From Pseudomonadota bacterium (lineage in GTDB: Bacteria > Pseudomonadota > Gammaproteobacteria > Pseudomonadales > Pseudomonadaceae): 37,823 bases of DNA. Within the stretch, counting starts at the first letter, position 1. The number at the start of each line of letters is the position of its first letter. The stretch lies in the NCBI GenBank assembly GCA_023388335.1, contig JAEWGL010000042.1:1-37823 (forward strand), written 5' to 3'. The translations under genes and the position numbers were made by a program. This document shows positions 9,089 to 18,322 of this stretch, piece by piece. The notes beneath the pieces were generated by a model that did not search any database, was not told the DNA's origin, and saw only the letters and a list, made by a program, of their open reading frames with translations.

Positions 9089-10471
9089 TTGAAAAGCTCA
9101 GCCGAGATCAATCTGGCCGAGGCCATTGACGGCCAACGCATCAGCCGCTTCCAATATCTGGTGTTCTTCTTGTGCCTGCTGTGCCTGATGGCTGATGGGT
9201 TCGATGCGCAGGCCCTGGGTTATGTCGTTCCCGCGATGAGCAAGCAGTGGGGCGTGGAGCCTGGCCTGTTCAAGCATGCATTTTCCGTCGGCCTGCTGGG
9301 CATGGCCATTGGTGCACTGGCATTGGGCTCGCTGGCGGATTATGTCGGCCGGCGACGGATAATCCTGCTCTGCGCATTGGTGGTCGGCATCAGCACCTGG
9401 TTGATGGGTGCGGTGACCAGCCTCGAACAGTTGATTGCTCTGCGCTTGTGCGCGGGACTGGCGATAGGCGGTTTGATCCCCAATACCCTGACGCTCGCGG
9501 CGGAGTTCAGCCCGACTCGCAACCGGGCTGCGGTAGTGATGATTACCGCCTGCGGAATTTCCACTGGTGCAGCGCTGGGCGGCCTGGTCGCCGGCTTGTT
9601 GATAGAGCAGCACAGTTGGCCAATTGTGTTTCATTTCGGTGGCGGCTTGTCGCTGGGCCTTGCACTCCTGTTCTTCTTTGTACTGCCGGAATCGATTCAC
9701 TTCCAGGCACTTAAAAAGCCGAACGACCCCCGTTTCTTCCGCGCCTTGAGCAAAATTTTTCCCCAGCGCGACTTTCCGCTCGGGACTCGCTTCGTCACGG
9801 GCGAAACAAAGCGCAAGGGCTTCACGGTGCAGCACCTCTTTACCGAGGGCAGGGCCGTTCAGACACTGCTGGTCTGGCTGATTTATTTCCTGTGCCTGCT
9901 GGAGATTTATTTCCTTGCCAGCTGGCTTCCGACACTGCTCAGCAAGGCCGGCGTACCGCTGCAATGGTCGGTGTACTCAACCTCCGCGCTGCAAATCGCC
10001 GGGACAGTGGCGGCGCTGACCATGGGGCCACTGCTTGAGCGCTTCAATCCGGCACGCATTCTGATGCTGTTGTTCATTTTGGCGGGCGCTGCTTTGTTGC
10101 TGATCGGTCGCGCTGTCGATAACCATGCGCTGTTAATGTTTTCGGCGGCGCTGGTCGGCTTCGGTGTCGTCGGTGGGCAAGGCGGCATGCATGCCATCGC
10201 AAGCCGTATTTACCCCACTTCAATGCGCTCAACCGGTATGGGCTGGGGGTTGGGCATCGGCCGCATCGGTTCGATCGTCGGCCCTGTCATTGGCGGCATC
10301 CTGCTGACACAGCAATGGCAGCCCAAGACGCTGCTCGAACTGGGCGCGGTACCGCCATTGTTGGCCGCCTGTGCCGCTTTTTTCCTTTCGTTGACCTTCG
10401 CTCGCCGCAACGGCCGTCCTGCGCCTGAAACCGAACAGCGGCGCCCAGCGGCGACACCTGAATACCCTTGA
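9089..10471 (+). CDS. MFS transporter, AAHS (aromatic acid:H+ symporter) type
   Basis: The 460-aa inner-membrane carrier has about 12 hydrophobic helices. The acidic motif DGFDAQALGYVVPA in helix 1 is typical of PcaK/BenK-like aromatic acid symporters, and the loop 2-3 motif reads GSLADYVGRRR. A start at TTG 9089 (MKSSAEINLAEAIDGQ) is preferred: AAGGTG lies just upstream and AAHS proteins usually begin with a short soluble segment before helix 1. The frame is open back to 8879, but that would overlap the LysR gene and has no domain character. It lies 19 bp before the amidohydrolase gene, so it probably imports that enzyme's aromatic substrate. Confidence 0.87.
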   Translation: MKSSAEINLAEAIDGQRISRFQYLVFFLCLLCLMADGFDAQALGYVVPAMSKQWGVEPGLFKHAFSVGLLGMAIGALALGSLADYVGRRRIILLCALVVGISTWLMGAVTSLEQLIALRLCAGLAIGGLIPNTLTLAAEFSPTRNRAAVVMITACGISTGAALGGLVAGLLIEQHSWPIVFHFGGGLSLGLALLFFFVLPESIHFQALKKPNDPRFFRALSKIFPQRDFPLGTRFVTGETKRKGFTVQHLFTEGRAVQTLLVWLIYFLCLLEIYFLASWLPTLLSKAGVPLQWSVYSTSALQIAGTVAALTMGPLLERFNPARILMLLFILAGAALLLIGRAVDNHALLMFSAALVGFGVVGGQGGMHAIASRIYPTSMRSTGMGWGLGIGRIGSIVGPVIGGILLTQQWQPKTLLELGAVPPLLAACAAFFLSLTFARRNGRPAPETEQRRPAATPEYP

Positions 10472-10490
10472 TCCAGACAAAGGAGTTGAT

Positions 10491-11588
10491 ATGACCGACA
10501 TGCAAGTTCAAATCACAGAAGCGCAGTCCATGGAAAGCCCAGCCAAAGTGGACTATTCACGAATCGCTACTGAAGAGGCGTTCGCCCCGGCAGAGATGTT
10601 TTCCATTTTTCGCAAGATCCTCGCAGGCCCTGACCCTGATCCGGGTTTCGTCAGCCTGATGGGTTTCTACATGAGCAGCCAGGCCGCTCGCCCACGTCAT
10701 ATCATCGAGCATTTGCAGGACTTGGGAGAAAAACGCCTGGCGCATATGGATGCTGCCGGCATCGATCGTCAGATCATTGCGCTGACTTCACCTGGCGTTC
10801 AGGTCATGGATCGCGATACCGCGGTGTCCTTCGCCCGCAACGCCAATGACGAGCTGGCCGACGCCGTGCGACGGCACCCGACGCGCTTTTCCGGCATGGT
10901 CGCGGTGGCGCCGCAGGACCCGGCTCACGCGGCCCAGGAAATCGAACGGGGTGTTCAACAGCTCGGCCTTACCGGCGTGATCATCAACTCGCATACCCAT
11001 GGCGAATACCTGTCGGACCCTAAATTCTGGGAGATTTTCGAAGCGGCCGAGGCCAACGATACGCCGATCTACCTGCACCCCAATACGCCGCCGCGCAACA
11101 TGATCGAACCTTTTCTGGAATGCGGCCTGGATGGCGCGATTTACGGTTTCGGCGTGGAAACCGGTATGCACGCATTACGCATCATCACTGCCGGGGTCTT
11201 TGACCGTTTTCCGAAGTTGCAAATGATCCTCGGCCACATGGGCGAGGCGTTGCCGTTCTGGGCCTCGCGACTGGACTACATGCACACCGCTACCGTGCGT
11301 TCGGAGCGTTATTCTACGATGCAACCGCTGCTCAAAAAGCCCAGCGACTACCTGAAGGAGAATTTCTACATTACCAATAGCGGTGTGGCATGGGAGCAAG
11401 CCATCACGTTCACCCAGCAACTGGTGGGTGCCGATCGGGTGATGTATGCCATGGATTATCCGTACCAACACGAGGCCAAAGAAGTGAGGCTGCTCGATGA
11501 TATGGACATTAGTGCGGCGGACAAGAAGAAGTTCTTCCAAAGCAACGCCGAGCACATTTTCAAACTGCCAGGCCGGCACGGCGCCTGA
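10491..11588 (+). CDS. Amidohydrolase-2 family enzyme, probable non-oxidative aromatic acid decarboxylase
   Basis: The 365-aa protein belongs to the ACMSD/amidohydrolase-2 superfamily. Candidate metal/active-site residues are E28 in ATEEAF, H196 in IYLHPN, H249 in ILGHMGE and D322 in MDYPY. The N-terminal EEAF and the C-terminal NAEHIFKL match what I recall of salicylate and 2,3-dihydroxybenzoate decarboxylases, whereas gamma-resorcylate decarboxylases have EEHF. It would decarboxylate a hydroxybenzoate-like acid using one divalent metal. The ATG at 10491 has an ideal AAAGGAG site. Between an aromatic-acid importer and an outer-membrane channel, the role fits, but the substrate is unknown and a hydrolase role is not excluded. 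Confidence 0.82.
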   Translation: MTDMQVQITEAQSMESPAKVDYSRIATEEAFAPAEMFSIFRKILAGPDPDPGFVSLMGFYMSSQAARPRHIIEHLQDLGEKRLAHMDAAGIDRQIIALTSPGVQVMDRDTAVSFARNANDELADAVRRHPTRFSGMVAVAPQDPAHAAQEIERGVQQLGLTGVIINSHTHGEYLSDPKFWEIFEAAEANDTPIYLHPNTPPRNMIEPFLECGLDGAIYGFGVETGMHALRIITAGVFDRFPKLQMILGHMGEALPFWASRLDYMHTATVRSERYSTMQPLLKKPSDYLKENFYITNSGVAWEQAITFTQQLVGADRVMYAMDYPYQHEAKEVRLLDDMDISAADKKKFFQSNAEHIFKLPGRHGA

Positions 11589-11705
11589 ATAGCTGTCGGC
11601 GGTTATGCGATCCGCTGATCTTTGATGTTTTGAAGTCGTACGCGCGCGGGCGCAGGTCGTCGCGCGCCTTGGATTTGATCTCTTATAAAAATAAAAGGAT
11701 ACGCC

Positions 11706-13115
11706 ATGAGATCTGTTCTTCTGACAAACAGTGCATTGTCGTGCCTGTTGATGCTGGGTCTGGGCACGGGTGTGGCCAGCGCTGCCGGTAACCCCCTGGA
11801 GACCTCTCGGCCAACGCCCCCCGGTCCGCCGCGCTGGACAGACGATTATCGTTTTCTAGATGATCCCGCCAAGCGTACAGATCCTTTCGACACGCTGCGT
11901 TATCAACGTTTATCCGACACAGCGTGGATGCAACTTGGCGGTGAGTTCCGTTATCGGGCCGATTATCTGGACCGTCCTGGCTATGGACTCAAGGGACTCA
12001 ACCGTGACGATTATTTGCAACAGCGACTGATGCTGCATGCTGATGTCCATCTGTTCGATGACCGCGTACGCAGCTTCGTGCAATTGGCCAATACTCGTAC
12101 CTGGGGCAAAGACACGCTGGCGCCAGTCGATGAAAGCCGTACCGAGGTCAGCCAGGCGTTCATGGACTTCAACCTTGATTTTGCGCCAGGCAGCCGCTTG
12201 ACCACGCGTATCGGCCGACAGGAACTAGGGTTTGGCGATCTGGTATTTACCGGCTATCGCGAAGCCCCTAACGTTCGGCAAAGTTTTGATGGCGTGCGCC
12301 TGAGCTTGAGGCGTCCGGGGGGCTACACGTTTGACGCTTTTGCAGTCAAGGGCGTTCACAACGATCCCGATTCTTTCGATGATGGCACCGATAACGCACT
12401 GCGCTTTTATGGTCTTTACAGCACATTGCCCACGGGCACACCGCTGTGGATCGATGTGTACGCGTTCGATGTGGAACGCGACGATCGCAGCCTCGACGGT
12501 TTGTTTGGCGACGAGAAGCGCTACACCTGGGGCACCCGGTTGTTTGGTAAATACGGGGCTTGGGACTGGAGCTGGAACCTGATGTACCAGACCGGACACC
12601 TGGCTGACGCCGATATCGACGCTTGGGCAATTTCTGGCACTAGCGGCTATGGTTTCACGGGCCCATTGCGCTCGCGTCTCGGGATACGCCTGGATGTCAT
12701 AAGCGGCGATGATCGGCGGGGCGATGACAAGGTCGGTACCTTCGACCCGCTATTTCCGCGCAACTCATTGTGGGGTAAAGCCAATCTGACCACGCCCGCC
12801 AACCTGGTGCTGTTTGGGCCTACGTACAGTTTTTCACCCAGGCCTTGGCTGCAGATCGAGCCATCGATTTCCAGCCTGTGGCGCCAGAACAATCATGATG
12901 CGGTGTACTACCCCAACCTGATCGCCGCGCCTGGGACCACCACCAGCTCCGGCAGTCATATCGGCATGATGTACAAGACCGATGTGCGCTGGAACGCCAG
13001 CCGAAATCTGACGTTCGACCTCGAGTACTTGTACTTCGACAGTGGCGCTGCGTTGCGCGACGCCGGTGGGCGCGACAGTCAGTTTGTCTCTGTGCAAGGT
13101 GTGTTTCGCTTCTGA
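11706..13115 (+). CDS. Alginate_exp (AlgE-like) family outer-membrane beta-barrel channel
   Basis: The 469-aa precursor has a signal peptide of about 26 residues ending VASA-AG. Alternating amphipathic strands follow throughout, and the protein ends in VFRF with the terminal Phe of outer-membrane barrels. Features such as WMQLGGEFRYRADYLD, DDYLQQRLMLHADVHL and TRIGRQELGFGD resemble the alginate-export domain family (DUF/PF13372 type), which Pseudomonas also uses for uptake channels in catabolic clusters. An AAGGAT site precedes the ATG at 11706. It sits 117 bp after the decarboxylase gene. Here it most likely lets the aromatic substrate cross the outer membrane; alginate export is unlikely because no alginate genes are nearby. 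Confidence 0.84.
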   Translation: MRSVLLTNSALSCLLMLGLGTGVASAAGNPLETSRPTPPGPPRWTDDYRFLDDPAKRTDPFDTLRYQRLSDTAWMQLGGEFRYRADYLDRPGYGLKGLNRDDYLQQRLMLHADVHLFDDRVRSFVQLANTRTWGKDTLAPVDESRTEVSQAFMDFNLDFAPGSRLTTRIGRQELGFGDLVFTGYREAPNVRQSFDGVRLSLRRPGGYTFDAFAVKGVHNDPDSFDDGTDNALRFYGLYSTLPTGTPLWIDVYAFDVERDDRSLDGLFGDEKRYTWGTRLFGKYGAWDWSWNLMYQTGHLADADIDAWAISGTSGYGFTGPLRSRLGIRLDVISGDDRRGDDKVGTFDPLFPRNSLWGKANLTTPANLVLFGPTYSFSPRPWLQIEPSISSLWRQNNHDAVYYPNLIAAPGTTTSSGSHIGMMYKTDVRWNASRNLTFDLEYLYFDSGAALRDAGGRDSQFVSVQGVFRF

Positions 13116-13138
13116 TTGAGCCTAAGGAAAAATGTTCC

Positions 13139-14311
13139 ATGCAGTTAAACAGACGTATGATCCTGCCTGGCCTGGCGGCGGCGGGTTTTATCGGTCCGTT
13201 TACCCAGACTGTGTATGTCCCGAGCCTCGTGCAGATCGCCCAACAGTTCGGGGTCGGGACAGTATTGGTCAATCTGACGATTTCGCTGTTCGTGGGGATT
13301 CTGGCAGTGTCCGGCTTTTTCATCGGGCCACTGACGGATCGATACGGTCGACGTCGGTTGTTATTGCCTGGGCTTGGCCTGTTCATCCTTGGCTCGCTGC
13401 TGTGTTTGTTCGCGCCTGGCTACTGGTGGTTTCTGGTCGGGCGGGCTTTGCAGGCGCTGGGGGTGAGTATCAGCCTGATCGTTGCGGCGACCGTGATTGC
13501 TGACCTCTATGCGCCGAACGAGCGCGGCGCGGCGCTGAGTATTTATCAGCTCATGGCGTATCTAGGCCCCGTAATGGGGCCCGTGGCGGGTGGTCTGATC
13601 GCTGAATATCAGTCATGGCAATGGGCGTTTGCCCTGCTCGCCGGCGCGGGCGGTGTGGTGTTGCTGTATAACGCATGGGTGTTGCCCGAAACGCTGCCCG
13701 TGGAGACAGTGCCAACGCCGCTGTCCCGGCGGGCATTGGCTGATGCTTTTGCCCATCGTGCAGCGTCGGCGATCATGCTGATCGCCTTCAGCCAGTTCTA
13801 TGGCTACTACAGTTTTCTGGTGTTCCTGCCGCAACTGCTGGACAAGCATTTCGAACTCAGTGCCGCGGCGCGTGGTTTCGCCTTTGTGCCATTGACGGCC
13901 GGACTGCTGCTCGGCTCGCTCGCGGCGCGTTTCTTGTCCGGGCGGGTGGCAGACGCACGGCTCATTACGCTGGCGGCTTATCTGGTTGCATTTGACGTGC
14001 TGGCGCTATGGTGCCTGCTCTTGGCGGGACAACTGTCATTCCCGCTGCTGCCCCTGCTGATGCTCCTGTACGGAGCAACTCTGGGCATCAGCCTGCCGGC
14101 GCAAACCGCCATGCTGGTCAATCTGTTCACCCAGTCGCGCGCCACGGTGGTGGGGGTGTTCAACTCGGTGCGTTTCTTCGGTGCGGCAGCGGGACCTTTG
14201 CTGGGCGGCGCTATCGCCTATTGTGTGGGGCTGCCGCAGGCATTCCTGGCGCTTGGTCTGTTGCTGCTGGGCGCCGCATGGGTGGGCAAGCGGCAGTTAC
14301 GAGCACGATGA
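13139..14311 (+). CDS. MFS transporter, DHA1 (Bcr/CflA-like) type
   Basis: The 390-aa inner-membrane carrier has about 12 helices. Motif A reads GPLTDRYGRRRL and motif C-like glycine-rich helix 5 reads YLGPVMGPVAGGLIAE, typical of drug:H+ antiporter family 1 exporters. AAGGA lies 10 bases before the ATG at 13139, and only 23 bp separate it from the porin gene, so it is probably the last gene of this cluster. It may export a toxic product such as a phenol formed by decarboxylation, or give drug resistance. This is inference from family and position. Confidence 0.85.
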   Translation: MQLNRRMILPGLAAAGFIGPFTQTVYVPSLVQIAQQFGVGTVLVNLTISLFVGILAVSGFFIGPLTDRYGRRRLLLPGLGLFILGSLLCLFAPGYWWFLVGRALQALGVSISLIVAATVIADLYAPNERGAALSIYQLMAYLGPVMGPVAGGLIAEYQSWQWAFALLAGAGGVVLLYNAWVLPETLPVETVPTPLSRRALADAFAHRAASAIMLIAFSQFYGYYSFLVFLPQLLDKHFELSAAARGFAFVPLTAGLLLGSLAARFLSGRVADARLITLAAYLVAFDVLALWCLLLAGQLSFPLLPLLMLLYGATLGISLPAQTAMLVNLFTQSRATVVGVFNSVRFFGAAAGPLLGGAIAYCVGLPQAFLALGLLLLGAAWVGKRQLRAR

Positions 14312-14608
14312 TGCACATGCACGGGCGCATCGCCGAGGTGCATCAAGAGATATGTTCTCTGCGCGACAGCGCAGCCCAGCGGGCTGGGCGGGCTCTTACA
14401 AAGACACCAGCATTCGCGCTCGCCATCCATGGCGGCATTCTGGGGTTTTTGCGAGAGCGGCTGGCTCTGTGAACTGCCGCTGCGCCGTCCCGGTGCATTT
14501 CGTCCGCAGCCGAGTGCTGATGAGCGCACTAGGCGGTTGAACTAAAAGCTGACTATCAAGTCAGGGTAGACACCTACTCATGCTGCTCTCATTACAAGGA
14601 TGCCCACC
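14312..14608. other. Intergenic stretch with one small palindrome
   Basis: No gene could be supported in these 297 bases. A GC-rich palindrome, GCCCAGC-gg-GCTGGGC, lies at 14374-14389, 63 bp after the MFS stop. It could fold as a small hairpin but has no T tract, so terminator function is doubtful. Confidence 0.4.
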
Positions 14609-14845
14609 ATGCGCACCTATACCCTGGAATACCTGTTCAACGGCGAGCCCCGCACACACCTGTTCGAACTCAAGCAGCCTCAACTTCCGCCCCATGAAGC
14701 GGCTATGCACCTGCTACAGCTGCATTTCGGAGACAGCGAGAACAGCCTGATCATGCCCAGCGCGGACGCAACGCCGGAGGAGATCCTAGAGCAAGCTGAG
14801 CGGGTAGGGCTGACGCAGATTGAGGTCGTCGATCAAACTCGGTGA
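14609..14845 (+). CDS. Small conserved-type hypothetical protein, 78 aa
   Basis: The protein begins MRTYTLEYLFNGEPRTHLF and has no signal peptide, membrane segment or cysteine pair. It looks like a small soluble alpha/beta protein with an acidic C-terminal half (PEEILEQAERVGLTQIEVVD). AAGGA sits 8 bases before the ATG at 14609; another in-frame ATG at 14600 overlaps that site and is less likely. The ribosome site and a natural amino-acid composition support a real gene. I do not recognise a named family and infer no function. Confidence 0.72.
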   Translation: MRTYTLEYLFNGEPRTHLFELKQPQLPPHEAAMHLLQLHFGDSENSLIMPSADATPEEILEQAERVGLTQIEVVDQTR

Positions 14846-14869
14846 TGTCAGATGCGCAGCCCGACTAGG

Positions 14870-14891
14870 CTTGCCCGTGTTCGCGGGCAAG
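14870..14891. repeat. REP-like or terminator hairpin
   Basis: CTTGCCCG (14870-14877) and CGGGCAAG (14884-14891) form a perfect 8-bp stem with a 6-base loop, 24 bp after the small gene. The CTTGCCCGcg/cgCGGGCAAG pattern resembles extragenic palindromes common in Pseudomonas genomes. There is no T tract, so it is more likely a REP element than a simple terminator. Confidence 0.6.
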
Positions 14892-15015
14892 ACCTGTTCT
14901 CGCCCAAAGTCATTGTCTGCAGGTCAAGAATCGAGCCGCATCTTCATTGATTGTTAAGTTACATCAGACGCTGATTGCAGGTATTGATCTGCGGCAGCGG
15001 GACACATCCGCCAGG

Positions 15016-15183
15016 GCTAGTGTCCTGTCTCGGAAATACGTTCTCTTTTGGCGAGTGGCTTGGGTGTTCGGCCAAGGCGCCGCGGCGAGTCATAGCAGGG
15101 CTATGGCGAGGAGTGGCAACGCCGGCCGGGCGCCCAAGACGCCGCCAAAAGTGAACAGCTTATTTCCGAGACAGGACACTAGC
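15016..15183. repeat. MITE-like palindromic element with perfect 23-bp inverted ends
   Basis: The outer arms at 15016-15038 and 15161-15183 are perfect inverted copies that include TGTCCTGTCTCGGAAATA. Pairing continues inward with mismatches (CTTTTGGCG against CGCCAAAAG; CTTGGG against CCCAAG). It ends in a central CATAGC-agg-GCTATG, so the whole 168 bases can fold as one long hairpin. CTAG occurs at both edges (15017-15020 and 15179-15182), which fits a 4-bp target duplication of the IS5-family type, although CTAG is itself palindromic. It encodes no transposase, so it would be non-autonomous. It lies 93 bp before the MvaT/MvaU-family gene. Confidence 0.85.
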
Positions 15184-15276
15184 GAGGCTTAAAATTATGC
15201 CGAGACGTTGCGCAAGTTAACCGTTACTATGCTGCTAACGTTTACTTGTCCGTCCCCAAGCAAAGGAAGATGACCT
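15184..15276 (+). promoter_or_regulatory. Promoter region of the MvaT/MvaU-family gene
   Basis: Only 93 bp lie between the MITE and the start codon, so the promoter must lie here, within the MITE or beyond it. The segment contains TTGCGCAAG (about 15207), AT-rich DNA around 15222-15250 and an AAAGGAAG ribosome site before the ATG. No confident -35/-10 pair could be assigned. Confidence 0.35.
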
Positions 15277-15645
15277 ATGTCGCGTTTGGCAGAATTTCGC
15301 CAGCTTGAGCAACAATTAGCCGCTCAGCTGGCAGAGCTGGAGTCCATGAAGGACAACGCTGATCTGAAAAAAGAAATCGAGTTTGAATCCAAGTTGCGTG
15401 CGCTGTTGGAAAAGTACGGCTTCAGCTTGCGTGAAGTGATCAACATCCTCGATCCCCAAGCCAATCGCCGCGCGCCGGCAACCCCTGCGCTGCAAAAAAG
15501 CACGCGTAAGCCACGTGACGTCAAGGTCTACAAGAATCCTCATAACGGCGAGGTGATCGAGACCAAAGGTGGCAATCACAAGCTGCTCAAGGAGTGGAAG
15601 GCGGAATACGGCGCTGACGAAGTGGAATCTTGGTTGGCTAAGTAA
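15277..15645 (+). CDS. MvaT/MvaU-family H-NS-like nucleoid protein
   Basis: This 122-aa DNA-binding protein silences AT-rich and foreign DNA in Pseudomonas, the functional counterpart of H-NS. The N-terminal half (1-60) is a charged coiled-coil oligomerisation region. After a linker rich in Ala, Pro and Arg comes the C-terminal DNA-binding domain with VYKNPHNGEVIETKGGNHK and LLKEWKAEYGADEVESWL. The MSRLAEF start and the ESWLAK end look closer to MvaU than to MvaT as I recall them, so no symbol is assigned; TurA/TurB names are used in P. putida. AAAGGAAG precedes the ATG. Pseudomonads usually carry several paralogues. Confidence 0.92.
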   Translation: MSRLAEFRQLEQQLAAQLAELESMKDNADLKKEIEFESKLRALLEKYGFSLREVINILDPQANRRAPATPALQKSTRKPRDVKVYKNPHNGEVIETKGGNHKLLKEWKAEYGADEVESWLAK

Positions 15646-16002
15646 TCGTGTCGATTAATTATCGAGGGTTTGTCCTGCAAAGGGACTAACGTGGCCGACG
15701 GGGGCTGTCATATGTCCCGTCAAGCCGCCCCGAACGAAGCCTCCGAATACATCCTTGAGCACCAGGTGCTCATCAACGAGGCGGGTTCGGCGGTGGATTT
15801 GTGTACCCGGCTCGGCGTAGCCAAAATTCGTATCGCTTTGCTAGCCGCCGGTGGCTGCAGCGTATAGATACCCGTATCGCCCCGTCGCTTGCACAGCGCC
15901 TGCGCAAGGGAAGGGGAGGCGACGTATCGCCCAAGACTTCCGGCTGAAAAATCCGGATAATAGCAGCCAATTCGTATTGCTCGCTATTAATGGTGCTCCC
16001 GC
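15646..16002. other. Leader region before the OsmC-YcaO gene, with a 17-bp palindrome and a doubtful small frame
   Basis: A weak hairpin TCGAT-taatt-ATCGA (15651-15665) follows the MvaT/MvaU stop. A perfect palindrome TGAGCACC-a-GGTGCTCA lies at 15756-15772 and could bind a dimeric regulator. A 51-codon frame (15712-15867, ending AAGGCSV) exists, but it has only a poor ribosome site (GGGGG) and no recognisable family. It might be a tiny gene, but I do not call it. AT-rich DNA at 15945-15995 probably holds the promoter of the next gene. Confidence 0.45.
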
Positions 16003-18207
16003 ATGGAAATCAAGGTCAACTTTCTCGACAACCTTCGACTTGAAGCCAAGTTCGACGATTTCACCGTGGTGGCCGATCAACCTATCCGCTACAAAGGCGA
16101 TGGTTCGGCGCCTGGGCCGTTCGATTATTTTCTGGCGTCCTCGGCATTGTGCGCGGCCTACTTTGTGAAGTTGTATTGCGAAACACGCAATATTCCCACC
16201 GAGAACATTCGCCTTTCGCAAAACAACATTGTCGATCCGGAAAACCGCTACAACCAGATCTTCAAGATCCAGGTCGAACTGCCCGCGGACATCTCCGCCA
16301 AGGACCGCCAGGGTATCTTGCGTTCGATCGACCGTTGTACGGTGAAAAAGGTGGTGCAAACCGGGCCTGAGTTCGTGATCGAAGAAGTAGAGAGCCTGGA
16401 TGCCGATGCCCAGGCCTTGCTGATGCTCAAGGGCACTTCAGAGGCGAGCACCTATGTGGCGGGCAAGGACCTGCCGCTGGAGCAAACCATCGCCAACCTG
16501 TCAGGGATATTGGCCGGCCTGGGCATGAAGATTGAAATCGCCTCGTGGCGTAATATCGTGCCCAATGTATGGTCGCTGCATATCCGCGATGCCCACTCAC
16601 CCATGTGCTTTACCAACGGTAAGGGCGCGACCAAGGAAGGCGCCTTGGCCTCGGCCCTGGGCGAGTTCATCGAGCGACTGAACTGCAACTTCTTCTACAA
16701 CGATCAGTTCTGGGGCGAAGACATCGCCAACGCGGAATTTGTGCATTATCCGAACGAGCGCTGGTTCAAGCCCGGCCGCAAGGATGCGCTGCCGGATGAG
16801 ATTCTCGACGACTACTGCCTGCAGATCTATAACCCCGATGGCGAGCTACGTGGCTCGCATCTGTACGACACCAACTCGGGCAATGAAGAGCGCGGCATCT
16901 GCTCGCTGCCCTATGTGCGCCAGTCGGACGGCGAGGTGGTGTACTTCCCGTCCAACCTGATCGAGAACCTGTACCTGAGCAACGGCATGAGCGCGGGCAA
17001 TACGCTGGCCGAAGCGCAGGTGCAATGCCTGTCGGAAATCTTCGAGCGCGCGGTCAAGCGCGAAATCCTGGAAGGCGAACTCGCGCTGCCTGACGTGCCG
17101 CACGACGTGCTGGCGAAGTACCCCAGCATCCTGGCTGGGATTCAGGGCCTGGAGGCGCAGGGCTTTCCGGTGCTGGTGAAGGATGCTTCGCTGGGCGGAG
17201 AATTCCCGGTGATGTGCGTCACCTTGATGAACCCGCGTACCGGCGGTGTGTTTGCTTCCTTTGGCGCTCACCCAAGCTTTGAAGTGGCGCTGGAGCGCAG
17301 CCTCACCGAATTGCTCCAAGGTCGCAGTTTCGAAGGTCTCAACGACTTGCCCCAGCCGACCTTCGAAAGCCACGCGCTGACCGAACCGAATAACTTCGTT
17401 GAACACTTCATCGATTCCAGTGGCGTGGTGTCGTGGCGCTTCTTCAGCGCCAAAGCAGATTTCCCATTCGTCGAGTGGGACTTCTCCGGCCAGGGCGAAG
17501 ACTCCAACGCCGAGGAAGCCGCGACCTTGTTCGGCATTCTCGAAGACATGGGCAAAGAAGTGTACATGGCGGTGTATGAGCAGCTAGGCGCAACCGCCTG
17601 CCGCATCCTGGTGCCGGATTATTCAGAAATTTATCCGGTGGACGACCTGATCTGGGATAACACCAACAAGGCACTGTTCTTCCGTGCCGACATCCTCAAC
17701 CTGCACCGTCTCGACGATGACAGCCTGCAAGCATTGCTCGAGCGTCTGCAAGAGAGCGAGCTGGACGATTACACCGACATCACCACCTTGATCGGCATCG
17801 AGTTTGACGACAACACGGCCTGGGGACAGCTCACCATCCTGGAGTTGAAGCTGCTGATCCAGCTCGCCTTGCAGCAATTTGAAGACGCCAAGGAGCTGGT
17901 GGAAACCTTCCTGCAATTCAACGACAACACCGTCGAGCGAGGCTTGTTCTACCAGGCCGTGAACGTGGTGCTGGAAGTGCAGCTGGATGATGAACTGGCG
18001 CTGGACGACTACGAGGTCAATTTCCGCCGGATGTTCGGTGATCAACGAATGGACGCGGCGCTGGGATCGGTAGACGGCAGCGTACGCTTCTTCGGCCTGA
18101 CGCCTACCAGCATGAAGCTCGAAGGGCTCGACCGGCACCTGCGGCTGATCGATAGCTACAAGAAACTGCACACGGCGCGGGCTAATGCCGCGGCGTTGTC
18201 CGGTTAA
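16003..18207 (+). CDS. ycaO: OsmC domain/YcaO domain fusion protein
   Basis: The 734-aa cytosolic protein joins an OsmC-like domain (about 1-140; GPFDYFLASSALCAAYFVKLYC is typical) to a YcaO domain (about 165-570) and a helical C-terminal region (about 590-734). Two acidic helices typical of YcaO ATP/Mg binding are visible: ASALGEFIERLNC (from about residue 216) and CLSEIFERAVKREI (343-356). YcaO enzymes use ATP to activate peptide amide bonds. The E. coli-type protein is linked to beta-methylthiolation of ribosomal protein S12 with RimO. The C-terminus ends ALSG and lacks the PxPxP of azoline-forming TOMM cyclodehydratases. The ATG at 16003 has no strong ribosome site. It appears monocistronic. 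Confidence 0.87.
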   Translation: MEIKVNFLDNLRLEAKFDDFTVVADQPIRYKGDGSAPGPFDYFLASSALCAAYFVKLYCETRNIPTENIRLSQNNIVDPENRYNQIFKIQVELPADISAKDRQGILRSIDRCTVKKVVQTGPEFVIEEVESLDADAQALLMLKGTSEASTYVAGKDLPLEQTIANLSGILAGLGMKIEIASWRNIVPNVWSLHIRDAHSPMCFTNGKGATKEGALASALGEFIERLNCNFFYNDQFWGEDIANAEFVHYPNERWFKPGRKDALPDEILDDYCLQIYNPDGELRGSHLYDTNSGNEERGICSLPYVRQSDGEVVYFPSNLIENLYLSNGMSAGNTLAEAQVQCLSEIFERAVKREILEGELALPDVPHDVLAKYPSILAGIQGLEAQGFPVLVKDASLGGEFPVMCVTLMNPRTGGVFASFGAHPSFEVALERSLTELLQGRSFEGLNDLPQPTFESHALTEPNNFVEHFIDSSGVVSWRFFSAKADFPFVEWDFSGQGEDSNAEEAATLFGILEDMGKEVYMAVYEQLGATACRILVPDYSEIYPVDDLIWDNTNKALFFRADILNLHRLDDDSLQALLERLQESELDDYTDITTLIGIEFDDNTAWGQLTILELKLLIQLALQQFEDAKELVETFLQFNDNTVERGLFYQAVNVVLEVQLDDELALDDYEVNFRRMFGDQRMDAALGSVDGSVRFFGLTPTSMKLEGLDRHLRLIDSYKKLHTARANAAALSG

Positions 18208-18217
18208 CGCCGATGAC

Positions 18218-18256
18218 AAAAAAGCACCGTGGGCAGTGGGCCTTGGGTGCTTTTTT
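18218..18256 (+). terminator. Strong intrinsic terminator
   Basis: AAAAAAGCACC (18218-18228) and GGTGCTTTTTT (18246-18256) form an 11-bp perfect stem that starts 10 bases after the ycaO stop. The A and T tracts make it effective in both directions, so it can also stop the minus-strand operon ending with ridA at 18323. Confidence 0.9.
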
Positions 18257-18322
18257 GTTTTTCATGCACGGGGCAGGGGGGAGTGGACCGTACTCCTGGC
18301 CCCCTCCCTGCGCCGCTTGCGA